From Heliocidaris erythrogramma (taxonomy: Eukaryota > Echinodermata > Echinoidea > Camarodonta > Echinometridae): DNA of 64,000 bases. This document shows positions 51,701-55,260 of this stretch, in pieces. The notes under the pieces were generated by a model. That model made no database searches. It was not told where the DNA came from and worked only from the letters and a program-made list of their open reading frames with translations. A program made the translations under genes and the position numbers. The stretch covers positions 1,240,001 to 1,304,000 of the forward strand of contig CM046864.1 in assembly GCA_025617745.1 (NCBI GenBank), in the 5' to 3' direction. Position 1 is the first letter of the stretch, and every line of letters starts with the position of its first letter.

Positions 51701-54100
51701 GTATCTTAGGAGCAGTTGTATGTAGGTCTTTGTCATTTCTTTGCAGAATAGACCGCTTCGGTAATGTATGCAAATTTTATGCATACCTTTCAAACAAAGG
51801 TTGTTCTTGACAACCTGAAAGCTTGCCGGATGCTTGCCGGACAAAAAAATAATGTATGCAAACTGGATTCCAAGCATTGAGGCTTATTTATAAAAAGCAG
51901 GTTCATGGAATAGCTCATCACTAGGTGCTAGAGAATATATGTGCATAAATTTGTATTCATTACAGAAGCGATCTATTGGCAAACCTTTTACCAAGCAACA
52001 ACTTGTATAAGCCAAATCCTGCTTAACAAAAGAAAATGTCCCACCTATGAAACAGCTGAACCAAATATCCCTGACACAGGATAAAAGTATCCTCATTTGA
52101 ATGTACATGACTACAAAAGTGGTTTGTTATGAGAAAAATCCAGTGTTATGCATTCCGCGGATGATTATGAGTGTCATCGTAGCTAGTATACAGGTCAGTG
52201 GGTATCTCACAAATAGCACTGCTCTGTCATTACTTTGTAAAGAAACTGGCAGCCCCATGGGATAATATTCAGCAAGGAAACTGCAACTTTTTGAGACATA
52301 GTTCTCCTTCTTAAATAATCTAATTGGAAAAATTTCAAGATATTTGTAAGAGGCTGACAATTATCTACATGATTATTGGATAATGTTTGTTGCTTTCATT
52401 CCCTTTAACAATGAATAACACCGGTTCTTGGACTGGATGATTAAATCAATATACGAATACTAAATTTGCCCCCTTTTTTTCTACGGCAAAAATAAACTGG
52501 CACGAGTCTTGCCGCAATAGAATAAGCTGAGTATGAGAAGGAACTGGGTGAAAAAATGGAAATTAGGATCTATTGGAAGAATCATCCATACAATGTATTA
52601 AATTATATAAATATATAAACAGGTATTGTTCCATGACCTGTATATGTTGGGAAATTTATTGTGTTACAGTAAAGCCTATTATAATTATGTACAACATCAA
52701 TCATTATATTTCCACCTTATTCATTGTCTTGTGCTTCTTTTCTTTTTTTAAGGGGGGGGGGGGGTGGGGTGAGGGGCTTGTTATAACCGGCTAGAATAAC
52801 GAACACGATCTATCCTACGATGTCAGTAAGAAAGTCGCAACTTTGTATCATGTAGTTTAGATTCGACAGATCAAAGTCTTGATCCATGAAGTTAAGATGG
52901 ACAGCGTAACGACACCTCCCCAACCTTTAAAAATATACTATGATAATAATAATGATAATGATGGGGACCTTAAATTGAGAACAGAATATTCTTAATCATT
53001 GCAATTACATGTAGGGTATGTTCTTATTGCTAACAGATCATATATATATGATAATGATATGGCGCTCTTGTTTTGTTATGTTGCAGGGGCATGCTCATGA
53101 TGACGATAATTTCAGTATACCTTACGTAGTAGACGAAAGTGACAATGTAAGTTCCAAGCATCTCCCCCATCACCACTAATTGGGACAGTACATAATTTTA
53201 CCTTTTTATGAAATGAATTATTTACGGGCTAAATTGATCACATTTTGTTCTTCAAATTTGTAACAAAAATATTTTGTCTTTTAATGCTATATGGTTTAAT
53301 AAAAATATCATGAAACCAACATACATGATTACGAACTTTGTCGAAAAGCAGAAAAAATTGCAAATTTTGACAAAAATTAATGAACATGGACTTCTCAATG
53401 TGTTGCCACTATAAGTTTTTTAAAGCTCTAAAAATTCCTGGCATTAAGCGCAATATGGTCATGCAACAAAAATAGGCACAGTGTGTGCATAAATCTTTCC
53501 CTTTTCTACTTATTCATCTGGAATATTACAAAGTTATTAAAAGTTATTGTGCCAACCACAAAATGTGGTTAGCTGCCTCGAAATTAAAACGTCACTTTGA
53601 GAGGTAATTTGATTCAGAGCCATGGATAACGTACCGGATGAATTAAGGAGATCCAGATTTCGGCACACCTTGTTCCTTTTTTCTCACTAGCTGTATGTAG
53701 TTCACAACTAAACTTTTTTTCCATAAAAAACCCAAAGAAACACGTTAACATGTTTTTATTTAAAAAAGTAGGCTATCCATGCAAACTGACCTTGTCTTTT
53801 TTAATTTTCCGACATCAAGTTATTTACACATATGTTCGTGTGCCATACACTCTACATGACCTTTTTTATTTCAAAAATGTAGGGATGAAACAAAATGACA
53901 ATGCCGCCAATTTCAAGAAAAAGAATCAATCTTTGCATTATCCTAGTAAAGAATAAAATAAAAAGTCAATATCAAATAGTTTTATAATATTTTGGGATGA
54001 TAATTTCTTGTTCTTTCCCCCATTTTGTGTAATTATCGATCTGATTTTTATTTTCCCTTTCTTACAGATCTCAGTTGGACGGAACCCCATGCACTACTAA
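758..54100 (+). CDS. MUC4-like transmembrane mucin (NIDO-AMOP-VWD-Ig-EGFn-SEA-EGF-PTS-SEA-TM), 5' partial, 44 exons
   Basis: This is a large type I membrane glycoprotein of the cell surface or apical matrix. The assembled 44 exons chain without any phase conflict into 2,333 codons and end at a TAA. Domains in order are NIDO, AMOP, VWD (GDPH), a post-VWD Cys segment, an Ig-like fold, about 23 EGF modules interrupted by a SEA-like domain, a 13-residue PTS repeat, a second SEA with GSIVA, a single TM helix and a tail of about 110 residues. NIDO-AMOP-VWD-EGF is the established signature of the MUC4 family; the long calcium-binding EGF array and two SEA domains make this protein larger. Most exons from the post-VWD region through the mucin region are symmetric phase 1-1. 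No signal peptide is in view, so the first exons lie upstream. Exact orthology cannot be decided here. The exon entries below give each part. Confidence 0.9.
1407..1580 (+). CDS. exon 2: NIDO domain, central part
   Basis: Phase 0-0. Contains SSGMVLFSQ and the NIDO core [17 protein letters not shown], where an Asp-rich strand precedes YY. Acceptor is TCGCAG and donor is GTAAAG. The 1581-4155 intron carries a Tc1-like relic, a nested inverted-repeat element and a (CA)n run near 3513-3537. The stretch 3270-4155 shows nothing I recognise. Confidence 0.85.
2330..3000 (-). mobile_element. Tc1-like transposase relic
   Basis: On the minus strand, fragments resemble Tc1-type transposases: a helix-turn-helix-like start ([16 protein letters not shown]), a catalytic-core stretch [19 protein letters not shown], then FQDDDAPC and a degenerate GQSPDVNS corresponding to 'QSPDLNPIE'. 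Pieces lie in different frames with gaps, and an inverted-repeat element is nested inside, so it is a dead copy. Its terminal repeats were not identified. Confidence 0.65.
2514..2637. repeat. nested inverted-repeat element with G tract
   Basis: Arms 2514-2544 and 2607-2637 are 31-bp inverted copies with one mismatch (core CGTCGGGCTCGGACAA), enclosing a ~14-nt G run. It interrupts the Tc1-like relic. The same core followed by a G run recurs at 3220-3265, so this belongs to a family. Confidence 0.7.
4156..4347 (+). CDS. exon 3: NIDO domain
   Basis: Phase 0-0, from VYDGRRYQ to GSVFSYE. It holds the IVKITWVNV strand that corresponds to the conserved 'TW' strand of NIDO. Donor is GTATGT. The following intron (4348-4993) is AT-rich with no recognised element. 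Confidence 0.85.
4994..5459 (+). CDS. exon 4: end of NIDO and start of AMOP
   Basis: Begins [12 protein letters not shown], then [14 protein letters not shown] and ARVGYN, the classic end of NIDO. It continues into AMOP with the Cys and Trp of GLYCLNWY and the motif [17 protein letters not shown]. Starts in phase 0, ends in phase 1 at donor GTAAGT. At 466 nt it is the longest coding exon here. Confidence 0.9.
5620..5886 (+). CDS. exon 5: AMOP domain
   Basis: Phase 1-1. Encodes the Cys- and Trp-rich central AMOP part ([29 protein letters not shown]). Acceptor TTTGCAG and donor GTAAGT are strong. The next intron (5887-6811) contains an inverted minisatellite. Confidence 0.85.
6220..6690. repeat. 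inverted minisatellite
   Basis: About 28-30-bp units of the form GGTTCATAATTCCGAAAATG run one way up to ~6415. From ~6420 the same units run as the reverse complement (TTCGGAATTACGAACCC). The array therefore forms one large imperfect palindrome within an intron. Confidence 0.8.
6812..6922 (+). CDS. exon 6: AMOP C-terminal part
   Basis: Phase 1-1. Encodes [20 protein letters not shown], the Cys-Cys...Cys end of AMOP. Acceptor TTTCAG, donor GTCAGT. The 1.9-kb intron after it (6923-8823) holds a GATGAC run (7398-7420), an (AT)n run at 7459-7488 and an 18-nt G tract at 8602; no gene is recognised in it. Confidence 0.85.
8824..9032 (+). CDS. exon 7: von Willebrand D domain with GDPH motif
   Basis: Encodes [11 protein letters not shown] followed by [13 protein letters not shown], the start of a VWD domain. 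The GDPH tetrapeptide at codons near 8832 is the Asp-Pro cleavage motif known from gel-forming mucins and MUC4. Phase 1 in, phase 0 out. The intron contains the tail of a LINE (9090-9460). Confidence 0.92.
9090..9460 (+). mobile_element. LINE 3' fragment (RT C-terminus)
   Basis: An in-frame remnant reading [20 protein letters not shown] resembles the conserved C-terminal 'FSVAAPxxWNxLP' segment of CR1/Jockey-type reverse transcriptases. It is followed by an untranslated tail and a short (ATT)n/(ATC)n end. 5'-truncated. Confidence 0.6.
9849..9933 (+). CDS. exon 8: VWD domain
   Basis: An 85-nt exon, phase 0-1, encoding [20 protein letters not shown]. Acceptor ATGCAG, donor GTAAAT. A Helitron copy begins 15 nt after the exon end, and a LINE fills much of the rest of this 3.2-kb intron. 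Confidence 0.8.
9949..10857 (-). mobile_element. non-autonomous Helitron, copy A
   Basis: Read on the minus strand it begins TC (after A), ends CTAG (before T) and has a hairpin (CCGTGGATGTCCA) about 10 nt before CTAG, which are Helitron termini. It contains no Rep/helicase ORF. It shares most of its length with copy B at 35054. It lies 15 nt after the end of the VWD exon 9849-9933. Confidence 0.7.
11225..13075 (+). mobile_element. CR1/Jockey-like LINE, 5'-truncated and decayed
   Basis: Reverse transcriptase blocks appear in order: [10 protein letters not shown], a frameshift, [12 protein letters not shown], the turn [13 protein letters not shown], then a degraded catalytic box (SLVADDN for the usual FADD). 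A second frame continues with [15 protein letters not shown] and [15 protein letters not shown] to 12286. The 3' region has GGGGTCC near 12961 and a terminal TTGAATTGAATTGAA repeat at ~13050-13073. Frameshifts and the missing 5' half mark it as inactive. CR1 versus Jockey placement is not settled. Confidence 0.85.
13174..13395 (+). CDS. exon 9: VWD domain
   Basis: Phase 1-1. Encodes [10 protein letters not shown], then [19 protein letters not shown] and GRGLLG, matching late VWD strands and the 'GLLG' turn. Acceptor CAACAG, donor GTAGGT. The intron 13396-14554 is AT-rich and shows nothing recognisable. Confidence 0.88.
14555..14668 (+). CDS. exon 10: VWD C-terminal end
   Basis: Phase 1-1. 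Encodes [14 protein letters not shown] and [10 protein letters not shown], the conserved 'GxxNgdxxDDF...fgxsW' end of VWD domains. Acceptor ACGTAG, donor GTACGT. A minus-strand Penelope-like relic lies in the next intron. Confidence 0.9.
14868..15583 (-). mobile_element. Penelope-like element relic with GIY-YIG endonuclease
   Basis: The minus-strand frame from 15580 to 15065 (171 codons) reads [16 protein letters not shown], then [20 protein letters not shown] and [10 protein letters not shown]. This is the linker plus GIY-YIG nuclease that ends Penelope-like retroelement ORFs, including the paired Cys before YIG. The reverse transcriptase part upstream (above 15583) is absent. Downstream on the same strand (14868-14925) is CTAATGATG...CTCCGAAACATG, resembling the segment that follows such ORFs. 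5'-truncated. Confidence 0.75.
15857..16108 (+). CDS. exon 11: post-VWD segment
   Basis: Phase 1-1. Encodes [19 protein letters not shown] and [17 protein letters not shown], the segment that follows VWD in MUC4 and SUSD2-like proteins. Acceptor CCCCAG, donor GTATCT. The following 460-nt intron includes a ~21-nt G tract at 16368. Confidence 0.85.
16570..16758 (+). CDS. exon 12: Ig-like (cadherin-like) domain
   Basis: Phase 1-1. Encodes NFPPEFDS and [20 protein letters not shown], typical of bacterial/eukaryotic putative-Ig (cadherin-like) folds with a 'SASDPNND' turn. Donor is GTATAT. The next intron has a 50-bp inverted repeat and an ~80-bp tandem repeat. Confidence 0.75.
17010..17233. repeat. 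foldback repeat with internal 70-bp duplication
   Basis: Arms 17010-17059 and 17184-17233 are 50-bp inverted repeats with one mismatch. Between them a 70-bp unit (starting ACAAATGTAGATGCACG at 17078 and 17148) is directly duplicated, and a (TA)n run sits next to the left arm. Confidence 0.85.
17495..17750 (+). repeat. tandem ~78-bp repeat, three copies
   Basis: Units starting GGTCCTCAGCATTTTAGTG at about 17502, 17578 and 17653, each ending in an A-rich run, with a partial fourth at 17729. An inverted relative of this sequence lies at about 49760-49850. Confidence 0.85.
17957..18138 (+). CDS. exon 13: end of Ig-like domain and first half of EGF 1
   Basis: Phase 1-0. [21 protein letters not shown] completes the Ig-like fold apart from its last strand; [13 protein letters not shown] begins an EGF module. 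The 2.5-kb intron that follows holds hairpin elements and a minus-strand LINE tail (19640-19990). Confidence 0.82.
18212..18500. repeat. inverted-repeat cluster
   Basis: Arms 18214-18269 and 18286-18342 form an imperfect hairpin of ~55 bp (sharing GGTAACTATGGAA, GTGTGCAT and GGTAGGAAT). Next to it, CCGGTAATTACCG-ACGCATGGCAAATTTA is repeated at 18398 and 18455 around the palindrome GCATGGCTAGCCATGC. Likely a MITE; ends not defined. Confidence 0.7.
19640..19995 (-). mobile_element. LINE ORF2 C-terminal fragment
   Basis: Minus-strand reading gives [31 protein letters not shown] and [15 protein letters not shown], matching in order the C-terminal tail found after many LINE reverse transcriptases (RFKDxLKxSL, WR..V..G, CxxCxRxFxSxxGL). 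Several in-frame stops are present. Short dead fragment. Confidence 0.6.
20618..20798 (+). CDS. exon 14: rest of EGF 1 and EGF-like 2
   Basis: Phase 0-1. [15 protein letters not shown] closes EGF 1. A second, irregular module follows with [14 protein letters not shown] and [12 protein letters not shown]. Donor GTAAGT. The intron 20799-21922 shows no recognised element. Confidence 0.85.
21923..22048 (+). CDS. exon 15: calcium-binding EGF
   Basis: Phase 1-1 single-module exon. The split codon gives DVNEC, the calcium-binding signature, and [12 protein letters not shown] has the Asn/Tyr positions of the hydroxylation consensus. The intron after it (22049-22958) starts with an (AT)n run at 22079 and has a (TA)n(CA)n run at 22638-22678. 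Confidence 0.92.
22959..23090 (+). CDS. exon 16: calcium-binding EGF
   Basis: Phase 1-1. DINEC start and [12 protein letters not shown] core. Acceptor CTTGTAG, donor GTAAGT. The 1.5-kb intron contains a short copy (about 23245-23370) of the foldback element seen at 51.4-52.4 kb and a G tract at 24222. Confidence 0.92.
24573..24692 (+). CDS. exon 17: calcium-binding EGF
   Basis: Phase 1-1. DIDEC start, [12 protein letters not shown] core and GYVGDGRTC end. Acceptor AATCAG, donor GTATGT. The short intron after it is AT/T-rich without a recognised element. Confidence 0.92.
25105..25353 (+). CDS. exon 18: two calcium-binding EGF modules
   Basis: Phase 1-1 exon with two modules, starting DEDEC and DVDEC, the second core being [13 protein letters not shown] fused pair in one exon suggests loss of an intron between two modules. 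The next intron has a (TA)n(CA)n run at 25397-25424 and nothing else recognised. Confidence 0.92.
26110..26238 (+). CDS. exon 19: calcium-binding EGF
   Basis: Phase 1-1. DVDEC start, [12 protein letters not shown] core. Acceptor TTTCAG, donor GTTAGG is slightly off consensus. A ~960-bp inverted-repeat element lies in the following intron. Confidence 0.9.
26331..27292. mobile_element. terminal-inverted-repeat element (~960 bp)
   Basis: Left end CCATTCTTAGTCACGTGTGT (26331) is an imperfect inverted copy of the right end near 27268-27292 (ACACACCTGACTGAGAATGG). No transposase is recognised inside, so it would be non-autonomous. Target duplication is unclear. Confidence 0.5.
27663..27779 (+). 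CDS. exon 20: calcium-binding EGF
   Basis: Phase 1-1. DINEC start, [12 protein letters not shown] core. Acceptor TTTCAG, donor GTATGT. The intron downstream holds a LINE 3' fragment at 28080-28660. Confidence 0.92.
28080..28660 (+). mobile_element. LINE 3' fragment
   Basis: In one frame PPNFGTLF and NLPPQLIH, interrupted, resemble the 'PxxWNSLP..I..A.S..SFKRKLK' end of CR1-like reverse transcriptases. The later GCTCTGCTTTTCAGTGGATCC resembles the 3' untranslated segment of the LINE at 12.9 kb. 5'-truncated, decayed. Confidence 0.5.
28884..29006 (+). CDS. exon 21: calcium-binding EGF
   Basis: Phase 1-1. DINEC start and [12 protein letters not shown] core, with [11 protein letters not shown] at the end. 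Acceptor CTCACAG, donor GTAAGA. Confidence 0.92.
29100..29135 (+). CDS. candidate 36-nt microexon (spacer)
   Basis: A pyrimidine-rich stretch ends in AG at 29099 and a consensus donor GTATGT starts at 29136. The 36 nt between are open in the required phase 1-1 and would add [12 protein letters not shown] between two EGF modules. It may be alternative or spurious; nothing but the splice signals and the frame supports it. Confidence 0.4.
29745..29891 (+). CDS. exon 22: atypical EGF without calcium signature
   Basis: Phase 1-1. Six cysteines are present ([23 protein letters not shown]) but the D-x-N/D-E-C calcium motif is replaced by VISNETC. The following intron (29892-31114) is AT-rich with no recognised element. 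Confidence 0.85.
31115..31237 (+). CDS. exon 23: calcium-binding EGF
   Basis: Phase 1-1. DVNEC start, [12 protein letters not shown] core. The intron after it is mostly filled by a ~1.1-kb terminal-inverted-repeat element. Confidence 0.92.
31266..32398. mobile_element. terminal-inverted-repeat element (~1.1 kb)
   Basis: Left end CATGCATGAGTAAGCACACA-TTAAAGGCAA (31268 on) is inverted at 32362-32398. Inside, a ~190-bp unit (with TTTGGTCAGTAGATTC) is tandemly duplicated at ~31630 and ~31821. No coding capacity recognised. Confidence 0.65.
32792..32911 (+). CDS. exon 24: calcium-binding EGF
   Basis: Phase 1-1. DLNEC start, [12 protein letters not shown] core. Acceptor TTTTAG, donor GTATGT. The 289-nt intron that follows has an 18-nt C tract at 33118. 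Confidence 0.92.
33201..33317 (+). CDS. exon 25: calcium-binding EGF
   Basis: Phase 1-1. DIDEC start, [12 protein letters not shown] core, GFTGDGRIC end. Acceptor CCTCAG, donor GTAAGT. I recognise nothing in the intron 33318-33979. Confidence 0.92.
33980..34099 (+). CDS. exon 26: EGF module
   Basis: Phase 1-1. DENEC start and [12 protein letters not shown] core. The donor is GTAGGT after GACA, so the next module starts with Asn (NVNEC) instead of the usual Asp. The next intron has a (GT)n run and a G tract at 34418. Confidence 0.9.
34644..34886 (+). CDS. exon 27: two calcium-binding EGF modules
   Basis: Phase 1-1. Two modules in one exon: VNECEENQC...[12 protein letters not shown] and [12 protein letters not shown]...[12 protein letters not shown]. 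The 2.1-kb intron is largely a Helitron copy with a nested insertion, followed by (TA)n arrays. Confidence 0.92.
35054..36460 (-). mobile_element. non-autonomous Helitron, copy B
   Basis: Same ends as copy A: minus-strand TC start beside A and CTAG end beside T, with a perfect terminal hairpin (GCCCGTGGA-TGT-CCACGGGC). The right 450 bp aligns closely to 10370-10857. Longer than copy A because of a nested 335-bp insertion and a C-rich stretch near 35851. No Rep/Hel ORF. Confidence 0.72.
35200..35534. mobile_element. 335-bp insertion inside Helitron copy B
   Basis: Absent from copy A at the same point. It is flanked by a CATGT duplication (35195-35199 and 35535-35539) and has short inverted ends (GGCGGAACC / GGATCCGCC) with several G and C tracts inside. 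Confidence 0.65.
36461..36702. repeat. (TA)n arrays with (CA)n end
   Basis: Long TATATA runs at 36462-36482 and 36588-36690, ending in ACACACACAC. The array abuts the Helitron end. Shorter (TA)n runs occur at 7459, 16979, 22079, 22638 and 25397. Confidence 0.95.
37026..37142 (+). CDS. exon 28: calcium-binding EGF
   Basis: Phase 1-1. DLDEC start, [12 protein letters not shown] core. Acceptor CTTGTAG, donor GTAAGA. The 560-nt intron after it shows nothing notable. Confidence 0.92.
37703..37831 (+). CDS. exon 29: calcium-binding EGF
   Basis: Phase 1-1. DFDEC start, [12 protein letters not shown] core. Acceptor CGCTAG, donor GTATTT. The following intron (37832-38308) is AT-rich without recognised features. 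Confidence 0.9.
38309..38434 (+). CDS. exon 30: calcium-binding EGF, last before SEA 1
   Basis: Phase 1-1. DEDEC start, [12 protein letters not shown] core. Acceptor TTTCAG, donor GTAAAT. A ~600-bp foldback element follows in the intron. Confidence 0.9.
38530..39155. mobile_element. foldback MITE-like element (~620 bp)
   Basis: Left CTGTTGATGTGCAGGGATGC followed by ATACAACTAATATTTTGG is inverted at about 39085-39140, and an inner pair (GATCTCATTCCTGCAATGAC versus its inverse near 38985) extends the fold. No protein recognised. Exact ends and target duplication uncertain. Confidence 0.65.
39635..39747 (+). CDS. exon 31: SEA-like domain 1, first half
   Basis: Phase 1-0. Encodes [15 protein letters not shown] and a helix ([11 protein letters not shown]), the beta-alpha start of a SEA fold. 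The phase-0 intron inside the domain matches the position seen in SEA domain 2. Domain call is from fold pattern and position, not from a strong motif. Confidence 0.7.
40173..40395 (+). CDS. exon 32: SEA-like domain 1, second half
   Basis: Phase 0-1. Encodes [28 protein letters not shown] and a final helix. The place where a cleaving SEA carries GSVVV reads GIQIKV, so self-cleavage is not expected here. The intron 40396-41124 shows nothing recognised. Confidence 0.7.
41125..41238 (+). CDS. exon 33: calcium-binding EGF after SEA 1
   Basis: Phase 1-1. DPDEC start, [12 protein letters not shown] core, GFSGQPC end. Acceptor CTATAG, donor GTAAAG. The intron after it (41239-41721) shows no recognised element. 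Confidence 0.9.
41722..41847 (+). CDS. exon 34: EGF module
   Basis: Phase 1-1. [12 protein letters not shown] start lacks the Glu of the calcium motif; [12 protein letters not shown] core. Acceptor CAACAG, donor GTAAGA. The short intron has a G tract at 41909. Confidence 0.88.
42178..42576 (+). CDS. exon 35: last EGF and mucin (PTS) repeat domain
   Basis: Phase 1-1. A calcium-binding EGF ([17 protein letters not shown]) runs directly into seven 13-residue Pro/Thr/Ser units at 42303-42575, alternating types such as [13 protein letters not shown] and [13 protein letters not shown]. Such segments are dense O-glycosylation targets in mucins. The intron after it shows nothing recognised. Confidence 0.9.
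42303..42575 (+). repeat. 39-bp coding minisatellite (7 units)
   Basis: Seven in-frame 39-bp units, mostly alternating two 13-residue types, so the array also has a 78-bp higher-order period. Copies 3 and 5 are nearly identical, indicating recent unequal exchange. It encodes the mucin domain of exon 42178-42576. Confidence 0.9.
43173..43226 (+). CDS. exon 36: short PTS exon A
   Basis: Phase 1-1, 54 nt, encoding [17 protein letters not shown]. Its similarity to exon 37 extends upstream of the chosen CAG acceptor (TNRP versus TNQP), so the two arose by duplication and the acceptor may have shifted. The next intron contains a Myb/SANT-type transposon relic. Confidence 0.7.
43292..44270 (-). mobile_element. 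Harbinger-like relic with Myb/SANT protein
   Basis: Contains the minus-strand Myb/SANT ORF at 43743-43958. Outer sequences GGCTCATCGTAAACGC (43299) and GCGTTTACGATCGGCC (44248) are imperfect inverted ends. The right end carries a 14-bp perfect palindrome arm pair (44223-44236 / 44249-44262). No DDE transposase is seen. Confidence 0.5.
43743..43958 (-). pseudogene. Myb/SANT-like DNA-binding domain fragment
   Basis: 71 codons reading [38 protein letters not shown] and [10 protein letters not shown], the trihelix-like Myb/SANT domain (Trp, Tyr and Arg/Lys pattern) that accompanies Harbinger-type transposases and also occurs in host genes. It stops right after KIKRIK where the domain normally continues, so it is truncated. 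DNA-binding role is family knowledge. Confidence 0.65.
45634..45699 (+). CDS. exon 37: short PTS exon B
   Basis: Phase 1-1, 66 nt, encoding [21 protein letters not shown]. It shares with exon 36 the 16-nt junction GGAACAGGTATGCATA across the donor, showing segmental duplication. The 44.3-45.6 kb sequence before it and the intron after it hold no recognised element. Confidence 0.75.
46385..46518 (+). CDS. exon 38: SEA domain 2, first half
   Basis: Phase 1-0. Encodes [20 protein letters not shown] and the helix around [12 protein letters not shown]. Acceptor TGTCAG, donor GTAAGT. The intron splits the SEA domain and is filled with a tandem satellite. Confidence 0.8.
46611..47780 (+). repeat. 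~175-bp tandem array, seven units
   Basis: The head motif CGCGCGAAGCGCGAAAGCTC recurs at about 46611, 46784, 46964, 47150, 47307, 47490 and 47657 (spacing ~157-186). Each unit also has GCGGAAAGTT, CCCCGACTGCTTTTCA and CACTGTATGTAACAGGGGTG. It fills the intron that splits SEA domain 2. Confidence 0.9.
47959..48190 (+). CDS. exon 39: SEA domain 2, cleavage motif half
   Basis: Phase 0-1. Begins [15 protein letters not shown] and contains [16 protein letters not shown]. The GSIVA stretch sits where cleaving SEA domains carry G-S-V-V-V, so Gly-Ser self-cleavage is plausible. The end VTG joins to the membrane-proximal stalk. The intron after it has a G tract at 48547. Confidence 0.85.
48742..48892 (+). 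CDS. exon 40: transmembrane helix
   Basis: Phase 1-2. A short stalk (EPAVPHAG) leads into a ~25-residue hydrophobic helix ([20 protein letters not shown]) followed by CMSC and polar RNNATK, giving an outside-to-inside type I topology. Possible juxtamembrane palmitoylation at the Cys pair is inference. Confidence 0.9.
48898..49068. repeat. short element with CAGTGGCG ends
   Basis: Begins CAGTGGCGTAGCCAGG, ends CGCCACTG after an 18-nt C tract. A relative end (GTCTACGCCAGTG) is at about 47845-47857. Resembles small inverted-end repeats with G tracts seen elsewhere in the window. Confidence 0.5.
49650..49870. repeat. dispersed repeat, inverted relative of 17.5-kb array
   Basis: CTGACTCTGGG occurs at both edges (49655 and 49851). 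The inner part GGAGACCCCAAAACGCTGAGGACC is the inverse of the unit at 17495-17580, including the GCTCACAGC flank. Confidence 0.6.
50345..50540 (+). CDS. exon 41: cytoplasmic tail
   Basis: Phase 2-0. Charged, Tyr/Ser-rich tail ([39 protein letters not shown]). No known signalling motif is certain. A TIR element with a TAA duplication is inserted right at the donor region (GTAAGTAA). Confidence 0.85.
50549..51268. mobile_element. 720-bp TIR element with TAA target duplication
   Basis: Ends TGGCCCAGTCACAA and TTGTGACTGGCCCA are inverted with one mismatch in 14. TAA flanks both sides (50546-50548, 51269-51271), the Harbinger-type 3-bp duplication. The interior has many small palindromes around CGGAGGCGCC and no coding sequence. 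Inserted 8 nt after a splice donor. Confidence 0.75.
51441..52362. mobile_element. foldback element with ~115-bp inverted ends
   Basis: 51441-51555 and 52247-52362 are imperfect inverted repeats (shared AATTGTCAGCCT, AATATCTTGA, GGAGAAC, TTTCCTTGCTG-like and GGGGCTGCCA blocks). The inner sequence 51745-51875 matches 23245-23370 in inverted orientation. No protein recognised. Confidence 0.7.
53087..53146 (+). CDS. exon 42: cytoplasmic tail
   Basis: Phase 0-0, 60 nt, encoding an acidic segment [20 protein letters not shown]. Acceptor TTGCAG, donor GTAAGT. The intron 53147-54067 has no recognised feature. Confidence 0.82.
54068..54100 (+). CDS. exon 43: last coding exon
   Basis: Starts after TTACAG in phase 0 and encodes [10 protein letters not shown] then TAA at 54098. 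The 3' untranslated region follows. Confidence 0.82.
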   Translation: MSVGRNPMHY

Positions 54101-54380
54101 AGCTCATTTACCATAAACTGTAGTCCCACTTCATAGCAGGCGCGAAACCAATTTCCTCTCGGAAGATTTTTTTCTTTTATTTCAAACCAAGACTGGTTCA
54201 TCTTTCATTCGAATTTCAAGATATTGAGGTAAATGCACCCGAGAGAAATTGGAAACTTGTTTCCTAGAAACCTAAGGACAATACACGAGCAGGTTTGTCA
54301 GGACGGTGCCAATTTAGAACGGACATGATTCGGTGACCTGGCATGATACTATAATATTATATATAATATAATAATAGAAT

Positions 54381-54386
54381 AATAAA
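54381..54386 (+). promoter_or_regulatory. candidate polyadenylation hexamer
   Basis: AATAAA about 280 nt after the mucin stop codon, in an AT-rich 3' region. A second AATAAA at 54685 belongs to the left end of the DIRS element. Which is used cannot be told from sequence. Confidence 0.35.
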
Positions 54387-54710
54387 TGATGATTACAAAC
54401 AAAACTCATAACATAATAATTGATTTTTTTGGTGATAATAGTTAAATTTGACTGACTGCCTGTTTAATATAACACCAACAAAACATAGATGAAAAGAAAA
54501 TTAGTTGCATGAACCTGGGAAAGCGACTGGTGTTTACATAATTTCTAGCTTAAAGGTAATGTATAGTTTTGGTTAGCCCTCAAAATTTTTTAGTCATATT
54601 TCTTTGATTTTTGTTGATAAATAGCAAGATATTAGAAATACTAAGACATTGTGAAGATTTCGCCCTCTAAAGTTAAATTTACTGCAATAAACATATATAC
54701 CTACCTATTA

Positions 54711-54839
54711 TGCCTGTAGTCTACGGGACCCCTTCGAGAATTATCACACATGTGTCACAATATTGTGCGCACCCCCCGTAATCCTATTGTCCCCTTCGCC
54801 ACTCACGCGCGTCAATACGCTACGGCCATCTTCCTCTTT
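54711..54839 (+). repeat. DIRS left inverted terminal repeat
   Basis: From TGCCTGTAGTCTACGGG to GGCCATCTTCCTCTTT it is the inverse of 60673-60811, apart from a 5-nt indel beside CTACGGG. The outermost 36 bp (54675-54710) are mirrored in the internal complementary region. Confidence 0.9.
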
Positions 54840-55260
54840 CTTGCTCGCCCCCGACGAGATAGGACGTATAGTCACAGCGCTCCTGAAATCAGGTCGTATA
54901 GTATCTTTTAGGTGCGCTTTTTCGCATAGTTAAAGCACTTTTAGGTATCTATATTCGTTTAGATTATAGTACTTTGTGTTTTAGTAGTCACTCTTGCCGA
55001 TTGCAAGGGATTTTTTGATTCCCTTTCTTGGCATTTATTTTTCTCTTTCACGGTCAGCCCCACGTAGATATTTCTGTGTTGGCGGGTGTTTCCGTTTGTC
55101 ACCGAGCCTTTGGGTTCGGTGTTTGTTCTTACGGTTTTTAGGCTGTGAAAATTTCTTTAGTGCGTATCTCCCAAATAAACTTTAGTTTTATTTACTGCAT
55201 TCAGTTGAAGTATTTCTTATTTTGAAAAGTATACTTTATTGTCTGTTTTATTGCAGTGGT

